A stretch of DNA of 64,000 nucleotides, taken from positions 6,534,001 through 6,598,000 of the forward strand of contig OZ034978.1 in NCBI GenBank assembly GCA_964030785.1. Direction: 5' to 3'. The DNA is from Siderastrea siderea. Taxonomy: Eukaryota; Cnidaria; Anthozoa; Scleractinia; Rhizangiidae. The translations under genes and the position numbers were made by a program. Position 1 is the first letter of the stretch, and the number at the start of each line of letters is the position of its first letter. Shown in pieces: positions 45,159 to 55,600 of this stretch. The notes under the pieces were generated by a model. That model was given only the letters and a program-made list of their open reading frames with translations. It did no database searches and had not been told where the DNA came from.

Positions 45159-46138
45159 AATTGATTGATTGATTGTTGATTGATTGCTACAGGGTGCGTC
45201 AGACATTGGTCGAAATCGGTCACATGATGCGATAGTGTCTCTCCTCAGCGGGCGCCTATCAGCACGTAGTGCCCGTTTTTGGCAATTTTCGCTCAAAATT
45301 TAACGTTGTACATTAAAAACAATAGAGTCTTTCTGTCTCGGTCCCTATGTCTGATATATTTGTTGAGAACATCAAGTTTCCTCGGGCAACCTACGATACG
45401 ACAGTGTCTTCGACAGAAGAACTCTATTGTTTAATTGTACAGCACTTCATGCTTTATGTAAGCGCCGATTGTTTACATGGCGCGAGAACTATTTTCGCTC
45501 CTACAAATAGCTGTACTGTTGACAAAAGTGCTTCTCCGTTTACGTCCACAAGCTCATCTGTTGCGGAAACAACAGCGTTTCTGAAAAAATTAAAGAACTT
45601 TTGTCTTGTGCGCGCTTTAAAGCGATTCCTTGCTTCTTCCTAACTTAACAAAACTAGCACTAAATTTAGAAGTTGTTAGTTAAGACTTGAACGTAACTGT
45701 CAAACTCTTTTCGTAAAACCAAAGAAAGAAAAACCAAATACATAGTTGCTAATTCGTGTTTACAAAGGTTGCTACTGATTAAAGAATCACTTAGTAACCT
45801 TACTGTAAACTGTGTACACCTAACCAGCTACAGACACCGACATATCGGTGGGATCTCTTGGCACTTTTAACATGGCGACTGAGCAAGAAAAACGGAAAGA
45901 CTGTCCATTTGTCATCGCAATTTTTTCCTCGTGGGTTATTTGTCTTCTTCATTTCCCAGTAAGTGAATGCTTGGAAAAGGCTAATGAGGCAGCTGGCTGA
46001 CAGCAGCGCGTATGAACCGGGATGAACCATCATAAGAAAAAGAAATGTTTCCCTTTGTCATACTTGTGTTTACTACAAATGCCTGTTTCACGCATTGTTA
46101 ACACTTACCTGTGTACGTATGGATAACCCTTGTCGCAT
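40789..46138 (-). CDS. Paralogue of the CRAL-TRIO/BCH-like protein
   Basis: Exons (minus): candidate first exon 46138-46109, then 44257-44056, 43496-43418, 43012-42875, 42240-42142, 41436-41375 and 40886-40789, all GT-AG with phases matching the plus-strand gene. Exons of 138 and 62 bp are exactly equal in both genes. Matching segments include HKNLGQFSTLAFMAGDKL, YHDYGFH, AGERFIIIYRRKNGGPAYLP, QFGHQLLKIVVFKPSWYVLW and LTGFPGE. It lacks the microexons; the linker GPIPDCLTYEG is encoded in exon 2. The C-terminus is longer and hydrophobic (ITFFCVINYCIGCQFLLLSF), possibly a tail anchor. The first exon is uncertain: MRQGLSIRTQ at 46138-46109 fits phase, but ATGCCAGTGGAG near 44775-44786 also precedes a donor. 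Without the first exon the gene spans 40789-44257. About 235 residues. Confidence 0.7.
40921..41065 (+). repeat. Dispersed 106-bp repeat, diverged copy
   Basis: TAAATCCTAAAGTGTGGCC and TTCAAATCATAGG, then GGTTCTAACGTTTCAGTCTG, match the unit best seen at 57885-58170. Confidence 0.55.
41631..41932. mobile_element. MITE with CACTGTAAATTCAGAAG inverted ends
   Basis: CACTGTAAATTCAGAAGTTC and the reverse complement of the right end CACTGTAAATTCAGAAGATC match for about 30 bp. The interior is rich in GCCCCA and TGGGGC. It lies in an intron of the minus-strand paralogue. Confidence 0.8.
42347..42775. repeat. Degenerate GAATTG/GATTGG intronic minisatellite
   Basis: Repeats of GGATTAGGATTGGGATCGG and GAAATTGAATTTGA recur with spacings near 100 bp and a basic 6-bp rhythm. 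The plus strand is almost free of C and open for 140 codons of alternating Leu/Glu/Lys/Ile-type residues. It is most likely a purine-biased repeat, not a gene, and sits antisense in an intron. Confidence 0.7.
45124..45187. repeat. GATT microsatellite
   Basis: This is a run of GATT units with one ATT and one TT variant. Confidence 0.9.
45312..45436. mobile_element. MITE with AACAATAGAGT inverted ends, copy 2 (shorter)
   Basis: It matches 25176-25363 at both ends but lacks about 60 bp of the interior. The preceding 45190-45311 also matches sequence preceding copy 1. Confidence 0.7.
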
Positions 46139-46639
46139 AGGTACAAAAAGTAATTTAAAAATGTGCGTGAATCTGGGGCCCAGTTCATGAAGTGACCGGA
46201 CCTTGTCTTAGTTAGGATGGTAAGTAATTCAAACCTTAGACTTCGGCTTTATTAAGCCTGGTTTTTTCTATGATGCAAGTACAGTCGCACTCGTAAGAGC
46301 AAACACTAGAGTCAATGCAAACCGCTCTCTAACAAAACAAGTGGAAGTTTATTTTAATCGGCAACCGCCTTGTATTTATATCAATAATTCTTTTACTAAC
46401 TTGTCTTTTTATGTATTATTTTTAGTGGTAATCGTTTACTTCCGTTTTTAACTAAATCTTTAGTTTTTTCTACCTAATCCCTACTTAGCTTTTAAGATGA
46501 TAGAGACAAAATGGAATTTAAATCGTGTGTTGTAAATTTCGACTTTTAATGTTGTAATTTTGCCAGTATTTGTATATTGTTATTTTCTGTTAAATACCAA
46601 GTTTAGTAGCACCTAAAAATGATTCCTTCTCTAAAAGAG

Positions 46640-46885
46640 GTGAATACTAACTCACTCACTCATTCGCTCGCACACTGACGTGTTACTGCCTGACTAACTA
46701 ACTGATTGACTGATTGACTGACTATCCAGCTGACTGACTGGTTGCCGGACTGACTGACCAGCTGACTGACTGACTGACTGACTGACTGACTGACTGACCC
46801 ACTGACTGACTGACTGACTGACTCACTGACTGACTCACTGACTGACTCACTGACTGACTCACTGACTGACTCACTGACAGACTGA
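46640..46885. repeat. ACTG/ACTC-type microsatellite
   Basis: This is a long run of CTGA units, with periodic CTCACTGACTGA blocks near 46820-46876. Confidence 0.9.
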
Positions 46886-46924
46886 CTTCTGTGGTTCCGT
46901 TGCGTTTGCAGATTGTTCAAATGT

Positions 46925-47110
46925 CATAGGTAAGACCTTCCTGTGGTACTGCGGTTTATTTTGCTGTACAAGATTGTTCTAAGTTTTGAGTGTGTAGATA
47001 AAATCCTAAAGTCTGACCATCCAAATGAAAGCTACTGAACAGTACATTCCTGTGGTGCATTTTGTTAAGCTGTACCGACAAGGTGAATCCAACTTCTGAT
47101 TCTGTGGATA
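46925..47110 (+). repeat. Dispersed 106-bp repeat, about 1.7 units
   Basis: CCTGTGGTACTGCGGTTTAT, then AAATCCTAAAGTCTGACCAT, then AAATGAAAGCTACTGAACAG match the unit at 57885-58170. Confidence 0.7.
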
Positions 47111-47580
47111 AAATTCTGGAGCGAAATCTGGTGACAAGTACTTCCTGTGAGGTTGCATGCCCGTTGTTTCATTTACTCCAGGTGGAAATTTAAGATAATT
47201 TGACAGTTGGATCTTCGAACCCTAGCTTACCGTTGCACCTTGCTTCCTGACATTTTCATTCATTTCAGTCCATGACTTAGTTTTCAGTTAGACAAATAAA
47301 TACCAAATTGATCCGTAATCGTGACGGACAAATGATCTGAACTTCACGTATCATAAAGAATTATTTTATATTTTACAATTAAGCTTTCAGTATATTCTTC
47401 CACCTAACCCTAGTTCGTGATAAAATTTGTTAAATTTAATCAGTCAAGAAAGGGATGGTAACAGCTAGTTTAAATCTGTTTGAGAAAAAATATATACATG
47501 ATTAACAAAGCAAACTAAACAAGTAACGATAATAAAAAAACTTCGAATGAGCAAACCTAATCGACTAAGGAAACTATTTC

Positions 47581-47625
<45 letters not shown>

Positions 47626-49440
47626 TAAATTTTGTAGCTTGTATCTAAATGTTTAGTATGTACAAGAGTGGTATGTACCTTCTGACGATATAAAAAAGTG
47701 CACACTTTAAAATAATAATGTAAAGTAAAATTATACAGTATCAGTCAATACAAGTCAGTTATTGGTACGTCTGTTAGGTGATTTAATACTGCCTTTCAAA
47801 GTCTTCCAGTCATTTTGTCTCTGTTTATTACAAGTGAGTCAAAATTGTCACAATTGTCATTAGGACTATTGTTTAAACACCATGCTGCAAAATTACCATA
47901 GATCCCTGTTTGATATCATATTTCCCCTTTTACTATTTAAAAAATGGATCTTTCTCGGCGATGTAACCAGCACAGCTAATTCGAAAACATGTCTTACCAG
48001 TATTTAAAATAATTTTCCTCTCATTGTCTTACAGTTGACTGCTTTTGCGGTCAATACATTGTTTCGCACGTCGAGCTGTCAAAACATAACTTGATTGCGT
48101 TTGTTTGCTCAAACAAAGCTGTTTTTAGCTCAGCACCTGATAACACAGTAGCAAAACTTCAATGTCCTTTGCTCGGAGATAAAAACCGCTTCAAATCGGC
48201 CTTTTCCGAGCAAATAATGAACGCTTTTCTCCGGATGTAAAACGCGTGGCTCGCGCGGCAACCTATAATTGATATGACCTCGTTTTAGCGAAAACACCGC
48301 AATAAATGGTCGCGTTCTGTGAACTTTTATGTTTACATTTTTGTTGATCGTTATTAGCTGCATCGGTTGATCTGGGCGACAATGGTAAAAAACAATTTTG
48401 CGATCTAGTATTTTCCAACTATGAAAGAAAAGGAAAGAAAAGCAATAAAAAGAAGTGTTCCATCGCGTACTTATTTATTTTCCGATAATGCCAATTTCAG
48501 ACGAAAACGAATGGAACTGTGTTTTATTAATATATCACTTTATAAAAAGAATCAAATAGTTTTTTCTCCTGAATTTGACATTTCTACACTTTGTGAAGGT
48601 TTCTGATAATTTTCAGCTCCACGCATAAACTACAATTATGCACGAAAGCAAATAATAATTGGGTTTTGGTATTGTTTTACAAAGCTTCGCTCAGTCGGTT
48701 ATTGCAAGCTTCGAAGATAATTGTCTAAGATTAAAAATCTAGGCGTGCTTAGTTTCATGCGATAACTTCTAGTTTTGTTTTTCTAAAATTTCAAATAAAC
48801 TGATTTAAATATTTCTTAACTTTATTAGTGATATTAGAGCAAAAATCAAGTAAAACTCATTTACATTTGTATCTTCTAAATATTGTGAATTTTATCTGTT
48901 AACATTTAATTTAGCGCTGGATAATGCTGGTTGAAAAAGTGTGCTTTTTAATATTATGATGCTTCTCAGCTTGACACTCAAAATCTCGCAATATTAGAAT
49001 TTGATGAATTGTGCAACGGTGTCCGAATTTTTTTTTCTCTAAAATGCCCCGATGGCAGTCTAAATTGAGAACCAAAATATCATCTTTTGAAGCTAATCAA
49101 TTTGCCTTTTGAAAACAAACTGTTAATTTCAAAAATTTACATTTTTGTTCTTCGCTTTACCGTAACTTATGTTTTGTTTACAATTCATGATTCTCAGCAA
49201 GATTATCTTTTTGGAACAGACATCCTGTGGTTTATCGAGATTTTAGTCACGAAGACTTCGCTCCCAAATTGCGGCAATAAAATGGGATAAAATATAAGTG
49301 CCGTAAAATTATCTTCAAATGGAGCAGACTGTTAGAAAATTCTGCTCAATGTTTAAGTGATAAGTGTATTTTTGGTGAGATAAATCAAAAATTATCTTTT
49401 CCTATATAAACTGTGTATTCTCCACTTCTTATAAAGGCAC
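47111..49440. other. Intergenic spacer before MED13
   Basis: It contains an AAT microsatellite (47581-47625) and no convincing gene. One exon-like 28-bp segment at 48360-48387 (after TTATTAG, before GTAAAA) has no partners. Confidence 0.4.
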
Positions 49441-49657
49441 TTCGGAAGAGCATCAAGTCATATAGCTTGACCCGTGCCTATTGGGTCACATGACGCGAGC
49501 CAGCCAATCAGCACACGGTTTATGCCCGCCTCGGCAACGTCACTTGCTGCCATCTTATTTTCCGATTTCCTTTGAACGAAAAACGATTAGCGGCTCGCTT
49601 TTCCTAGAGTTTTGCTCGTTTATTTAGGTCCGATGTTTAGGAAGTCATGCTCCTAGC
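49440..49657 (+). promoter_or_regulatory. Likely MED13 promoter and 5' leader with two uORFs
   Basis: A CCAAT box lies at 49503-49507 and a YY1-like GCCATCTT at about 49549. The leader has two upstream ORFs: ATG 49633 to TAG 49654-49656 (7 codons), and ATG 49647 to TGA 49659-49661 (4 codons), the latter stop overlapping the main ATG as ATGA. The transcription start is inferred, not seen. Confidence 0.5.
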
Positions 49658-52600
49658 ATGACCGCTTCGAATCCCATGCTTCATGGCTCAGACTTGGACG
49701 AATGCTGTTCGAATGTGTTTGCACTGGTAAGTTGTATTTCTTCCTTCGATTTATGAGGGTTCTATGTCTGCCTGTCACATGTTGTAAGGTTGTAACTCGC
49801 TCTGGAAGCCTGTGAATATTTATTTACCAATTATTAGGAGAATGCCTCGTTACTTTAGTGCAAATAGATGATCTAGGACTAGAAATCTGAGGTTAACTTA
49901 ACGGAACAAAACCAACTCGCGGGCGTATTGTAGAGTTAGTTGCATGTCGTAATGGCCATGTCCTCTATTTAACAAACGGTGAAATTAATTCATTCTAAAT
50001 ATTCTCCTTAATTGCCTCCAGTACGATGAATTCCCTAGCTTGTGAGCGTTGCATTTGAAATTATGAGTCCTGCATGGCTTGAAGCAAATTGTGTGCATAT
50101 TTTCAAAGCTGGCAAACTCTTATGAAGCCGTACGTGAAGTCCATTCGGACGTGCATTACTTCGGTCGTAGTGGGTTTGAAGGCTAACAGGACATGATTTT
50201 ACAAACAACATGCTTTAGCTCTTTGCATTCGTTTACACGAATCATTCAGGGATTCCTTTTGTTTGCCTTGAAAGGGGAACCTTCCTGTTAAAGGAATCGC
50301 GGCGATGTGCGTTTACAAAACGAGACAAGAGGTAATCTTGCCGTCCACTCGTCTACTCAACTGACATTTTTCACGATAATACGTGCATGTTTGTCCGGAT
50401 TATTTTCCCGAGTCGTAAATAAAACTCTAATGTGGATGTAGTTTGCTCGAAGCTTAAAAAGTGCGATTTAGTTTTAATGCCATTTCTATCGCTGTATTGT
50501 CGGATTCTCTTGTTTCCTAACCGAAATATTCAATGCGTATGTGTTTTACCTGCAAACCAAGACCACTGCGCGGGGCAATATTTTTCCGGTATAAGGGCCG
50601 ATTTTAAGTATTGTATTTAATTTCGTCGCACGGCCAGTAATTGTGTCAGAGGATTGATTTTTACTACACCATGGTGATAAGTATCGTAGTATCTACGATT
50701 TCAACGAGGTTAAAATTAACCACGAGTGTCATTTGTTTTTGGTAGTAACATATTTATGGCTTGCGTTTGAGCGAAGTTGTCCGCGCCGTGTCAAATTTGG
50801 AACTGTCTAACTCTCCAGCGAGAGAAACGACAGTCTGAATAATTAATCAGGTGACTGCGTTTTTATTGAGAAAGAATTGATCTTTACTTGTTTACCCCTG
50901 GGTAAATGTTCGTATAAGCAAAGCAACTGTTTCGGTGACACTTGCAATTTGATTATTGGCGTGTTTTCACTCAGCGCTGTTTGGAAGGATGAAACATTTA
51001 TCACGGTTTTTCCTCATGTGCGTTAATTAATTTTCATGCAAGGTGTACTATAGAATGACAATTATGTGTAACTACAAAGGCGCAGTGTTGCCGGAAATTT
51101 TACTCTTTTTATTATGTCTGGAAGGAACGTATTTTTCAGGTGACTTTCTTCCTCACGAAGGTTGTTCGATTTCGGATGTCAAATTTCAAGTGCAATGAAC
51201 ATCGTATGTAAGAAACCTACGCCATTGACACGAAAAGCTTGTCAAGTGATAGCAAATTATAGTTGTAACCCCTGAACCCAAAGGTTTGTTTTGCATTTAC
51301 AGTCTGGATTTAAATCTATTTGTTCAAAGTGTTCTGAGACTTTTTGATGCTATTTTCGGGATCATCAGGGCTTCCTTTGTTGGTATGTGATTGTATTTAG
51401 GACAAAAAGATTCCTGAACCATGTTAAGGTGTAATATTTGAGCATTAACACAGGTTCAAGATAGCATGTTAGTTAATCTTTTAAATTTGTCACCTTAATC
51501 AAACTTTCCACTTTCCCAAGGGATATTTTTAAAAAAATGAAGCACGATCATTTCATTTTCTTTTATAGAAATTTCATTTTTTAATGAGATGAAATGCTTG
51601 TTTTATACACAGTGCCTAAAACCATTCTTTGTGGATTGTAATATTTAACTGTTACTTTTTCTCATCACATTCTTAACAAAACATGTTGTTAGTTATTAGG
51701 AATTTTGCATGTATTGTGGTCAAAAGAAGTTTGAGGCTTTGATATGTTTTGATTTCTTCTTTAACGTTCTATTTAATATCGTAAATAGTCCTCAGAGAAT
51801 GGTTGGTGTCCCATGTCAGTGAGTTTCACTGTGATCACGCTCTTTGTGTTTCATCATAGTAAATGTTTTTCTTGAATTTTCTTGGGAAAGATTAGTCAGA
51901 TCAGGCCATTTAGTAGAACAATCGTTTATACGGTTCACCTGTGCAGAAATTTTGTGATCTTGTTATGCATTCCAGATTGTTATCAGGAATTTTAACCTTG
52001 ATTCGTGTAATGTGGTTAAAGCTTTTGAGTATGTGGACCCATGAAACCCTAAGTATGACCATCCAAGTGAAATTTGTGAGCAGATCTTTCATTTGCCATT
52101 ATTTTTGAAAACGGATTTTGCCATTTTTAGAAAAAAATCAACTTTGAGAGCAAACATGGGGTATTAAGGTTAAAGGGTTGTTCTGTTCAAGAAGAAAAAA
52201 CAACAAAATCTTGATATCTGGTCAAAAATTTCCATTTAAAGCTTTTAAGTTGTGGTATAGTATTTACATATCCTAAGGAGAACTTTTGGGCACAATGATC
52301 TGTGCTAGTGAGCAAAAATATTGTACTTGATTGATTTAGTTAAGAGTCCAGAGAGCCTGTTTGCATTCTAATTCCAATATTAACGCATATTTTAAGTAGT
52401 TATAGTGGATCATATTGTTTCCAAAAGGGTGTTTCTTCAAAGAAGAAACCTAATTGTGTTTGGTACATGCGTGTATCTCACAGTGTATGTTAAGTAAATG
52501 TTTTTCTTAGGTTAAGCATGACCATTTGTGGTGTGTATATCATACTTGAGTATTTAAATATGACGCTTGAAAGGTTCAGTGAGTGGGTGCATGTGCGCAT

Positions 52601-55600
52601 TTCAGATTTCCTAATTTAGCCTTCCTGTCTAGAGGACTTTTGGGTCACGCACTTTGTTGTTCATAAGTTTGGTTGAGTTTTTAATCAAACAGGGCAAGCT
52701 TACATTAATTTTTGACCCTTGCCATAATTTTACTAATACCTACTTCCAAAAAGGCAACTGGTGTATTTTTGTGATGAGATAAACAGCTGACTAGATTTAA
52801 ATATTTGCAGTCGAACATTTGATATTATCTGCTAAACCATGCACCAATTTAAAGGGCTTACATTAAGCTTAGGTCGAAGTCATGCTGCTTATGGTATTAA
52901 ACCTTAAATGCACGTAATGTTATAACAGTTTACAACGGAAAGTTTTTGTTGACGAAGAAGCTTTAGAAAAGGTCAGATTGACCATGCTCTGTAATATGTC
53001 ACAAGAACTGTGTGTGAGTGTACAAAGCTCACCATGGCAAATCTTGCTCAAAATAATTACATCTCATCATGAACAAAGTTTTGACAGTGGTATTTTCTTT
53101 CCTTCAGTCTCAAAGATCTTAACTTCCTGCTCAAATTAACAAAATCCCAACCATGTGTTAAATATATTTACCTCTTCCTGTTTACTAGTTTTATTTCTCC
53201 AACCATTTAATGTGATAAAGGGCACGTAGAAAAAGGAATGTCATAAAAAACAATCCATGGTTTTATTATCAAATTATTTTGTTAACAGTCTAGCTTTGTT
53301 AACAATTTTAGTTGAGCAAATATAACCACTTTAGAAAAGTAGAAATATTTTCATTGTTTCCTGTTTATGCTTTTGATGCAATATACTACAAGTGAATAGC
53401 TTTTTCTGATAAGTCAAATTGTCGTTTACAAATGTTATTCTCAATTCAGAAATGAGTTATGTGGCTCAATGTAATTTAGGGTAGTTAAGTTAGGAACATC
53501 ATAATAGATCTATTCATTTAAGGAAGCATAAACAGTTCTTTGAGAAATTTTGCAATGGGTATTAGTACCTAACTTTGTGCTTTGTGTTGTTTACTGTGCT
53601 TTTGTTTGCAGAAGTGTAACTTTGTTACCAAAATGCTTATGTATATAATCAGTGGCTTTATTGATATGATTTGGTATGATCTTGCTATCCTGATGCTGTC
53701 TTCAATGGCAACCTCTTCTCCCTGATATGGAAGTATTACTGTCTTAAGCAGTTTTAAATGTGTTTCTCTTTTGAGTGTCTGAGATGATAATGGCCTGCTA
53801 TATCGTATGCTTTTAGCTTTTAGAACTCAATTCTTGACATTGTTTGCTGCAGTAAAATGTTTATTGTTTCCCTTCAAGTTTATTATTAAGCAGTTATTTA
53901 CTGTATTATTCACAAGTCGGTCACATGATATCAGCATTTTCAATTCATATTGGCAACACATGACTAACGCATTTATTTTTTTTAATTTGTATGTTTTGAT
54001 TTTGAAGATTCTGAACTGGTTGGTTTATTATTTTCACATTTAATATTAAGCATTTGTCCACATTTTGGTTCACAGTTATCATAACGTTTAATTCCTAAAT
54101 ATATGCTTTGAGCATGTCAGTTTCTGATTGGTCCATTTGCCTTAGATATGATAAGTGTAACTGCACTAAACAAGCATAGCAAAGACCATGCCATGAACTT
54201 TTAACTCGTACAGCTGTGACAATATACTAGTTACATAGTTTCTTTGGAGCACCTGTGTGTCAGTTCTTCACCATTTTCCTGTTGCCGTGGTTTCAACATG
54301 TGGGTGAATCTCTCTGAGTTTAGCCTGTGTGGCAGGCATCGATAGGAGAGGTAGAGGGGGGATTCATACTGTCTGAGCAACTACACTGTACTCTCAGAAG
54401 TGACAATAGCGTCCTTCAGATCACACTACGAGTATGAGCTAGAGTGCGACCTTCAAATTTCGAAACAGCTACGTTCTCAGAGCCCTTGCTTCTGCATGTT
54501 GTTGACCAGTAGAGAATGAAGCTCTAGGAATGAGATTGGTGCGATGCATGATAATCTAAGAATGCAAACAGGAATTAAAAAGTTGTACTCATACTCAGTC
54601 TTGTACTCATAGTCTGAACTGAAGGTCACTAATCTGCCATCAGTGGGCACCTTATTCAAACTCTGTTTGTATTCATTCTCTGTGAAATGCTGCATTAACA
54701 TGTAAAATCACTCTAAAATGACCTCTCTACCCCTACTACCTCACAAGTTATATATGTGTAATTTTTTTTTGCTCTTGGTGTCTAGTTTTAATTTACCTTA
54801 TGTTCCTTGTTTCATTAGCTTGATTACTAGCCAGCTGTTATTATGGATTAGGAAGGTCTTACAGCAACAATAATTAAATCTATTTTAATCCTTCCTACCC
54901 AGAAACAAACTGCCATTTACATGTACTCACTAATAAGTTACAAGAATAAATATCTGCTGCACCATTCATTGTGCTCCACAATATAATGTGGATGAAATCA
55001 TAATGCATGAGTGTTCAAGTGAAGGCTACTAAGCAGTACTTTCTGGTGGTGCTGATATCATACCACACAAGGTGGTTCAAAGTTTTGATTCTGAGTATGA
55101 AATCATTGTGTGATTATTCAAATGAAAGCAACTGAGTAGTACTTTGCTCTGGGGCTGTTTATTTTGGTAGACAATACAGATCTTCTTTTGAGACAGTGGA
55201 TGAAATACAACTTTAGTGGTGACCATTCAATTGAAAGCTGTTCAACAGTACTTTAATGTGGTGCTGTTTGCTTCTTTTATTTGTGGGTGCATTTTGTTGT
55301 AATGTTAGATTTGCCTTGTGGTTGTCTTACATGTGCAATGTTGAAAGTAAAAGTTTGACATCAAATCTTTTAATTCTGTCAAGTTTACTGTTTTGTTTGC
55401 TGGTGCATTTCAATGGAGGATTTTACTGTTGCTGGTAAAAGGATTAGCAATTACTTGTAGACTAAACAAGATTATTTTCATGGACCTCACAGAAGCAAAC
55501 ATGTCTAGCCATAACTGATCTATTATTAACAGGTTTTAACTCTTGCCTACATATTTGTTGCTGTGTTCAGACAGTTTACATCCTGTTGTCAAACTGTTGT

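Noticed and set aside
46660..46920. Open frame of Ser-Val-Ser-Glu/Gln repeats
   Set aside because: It is a translation of the ACTG microsatellite on the minus strand.
48360..48387. Third paralogous microexon (after TTATTAG, before GTAAAA)
   Set aside because: Symmetric phase 1 is tempting, but no flanking exon of the family was found within several kb.
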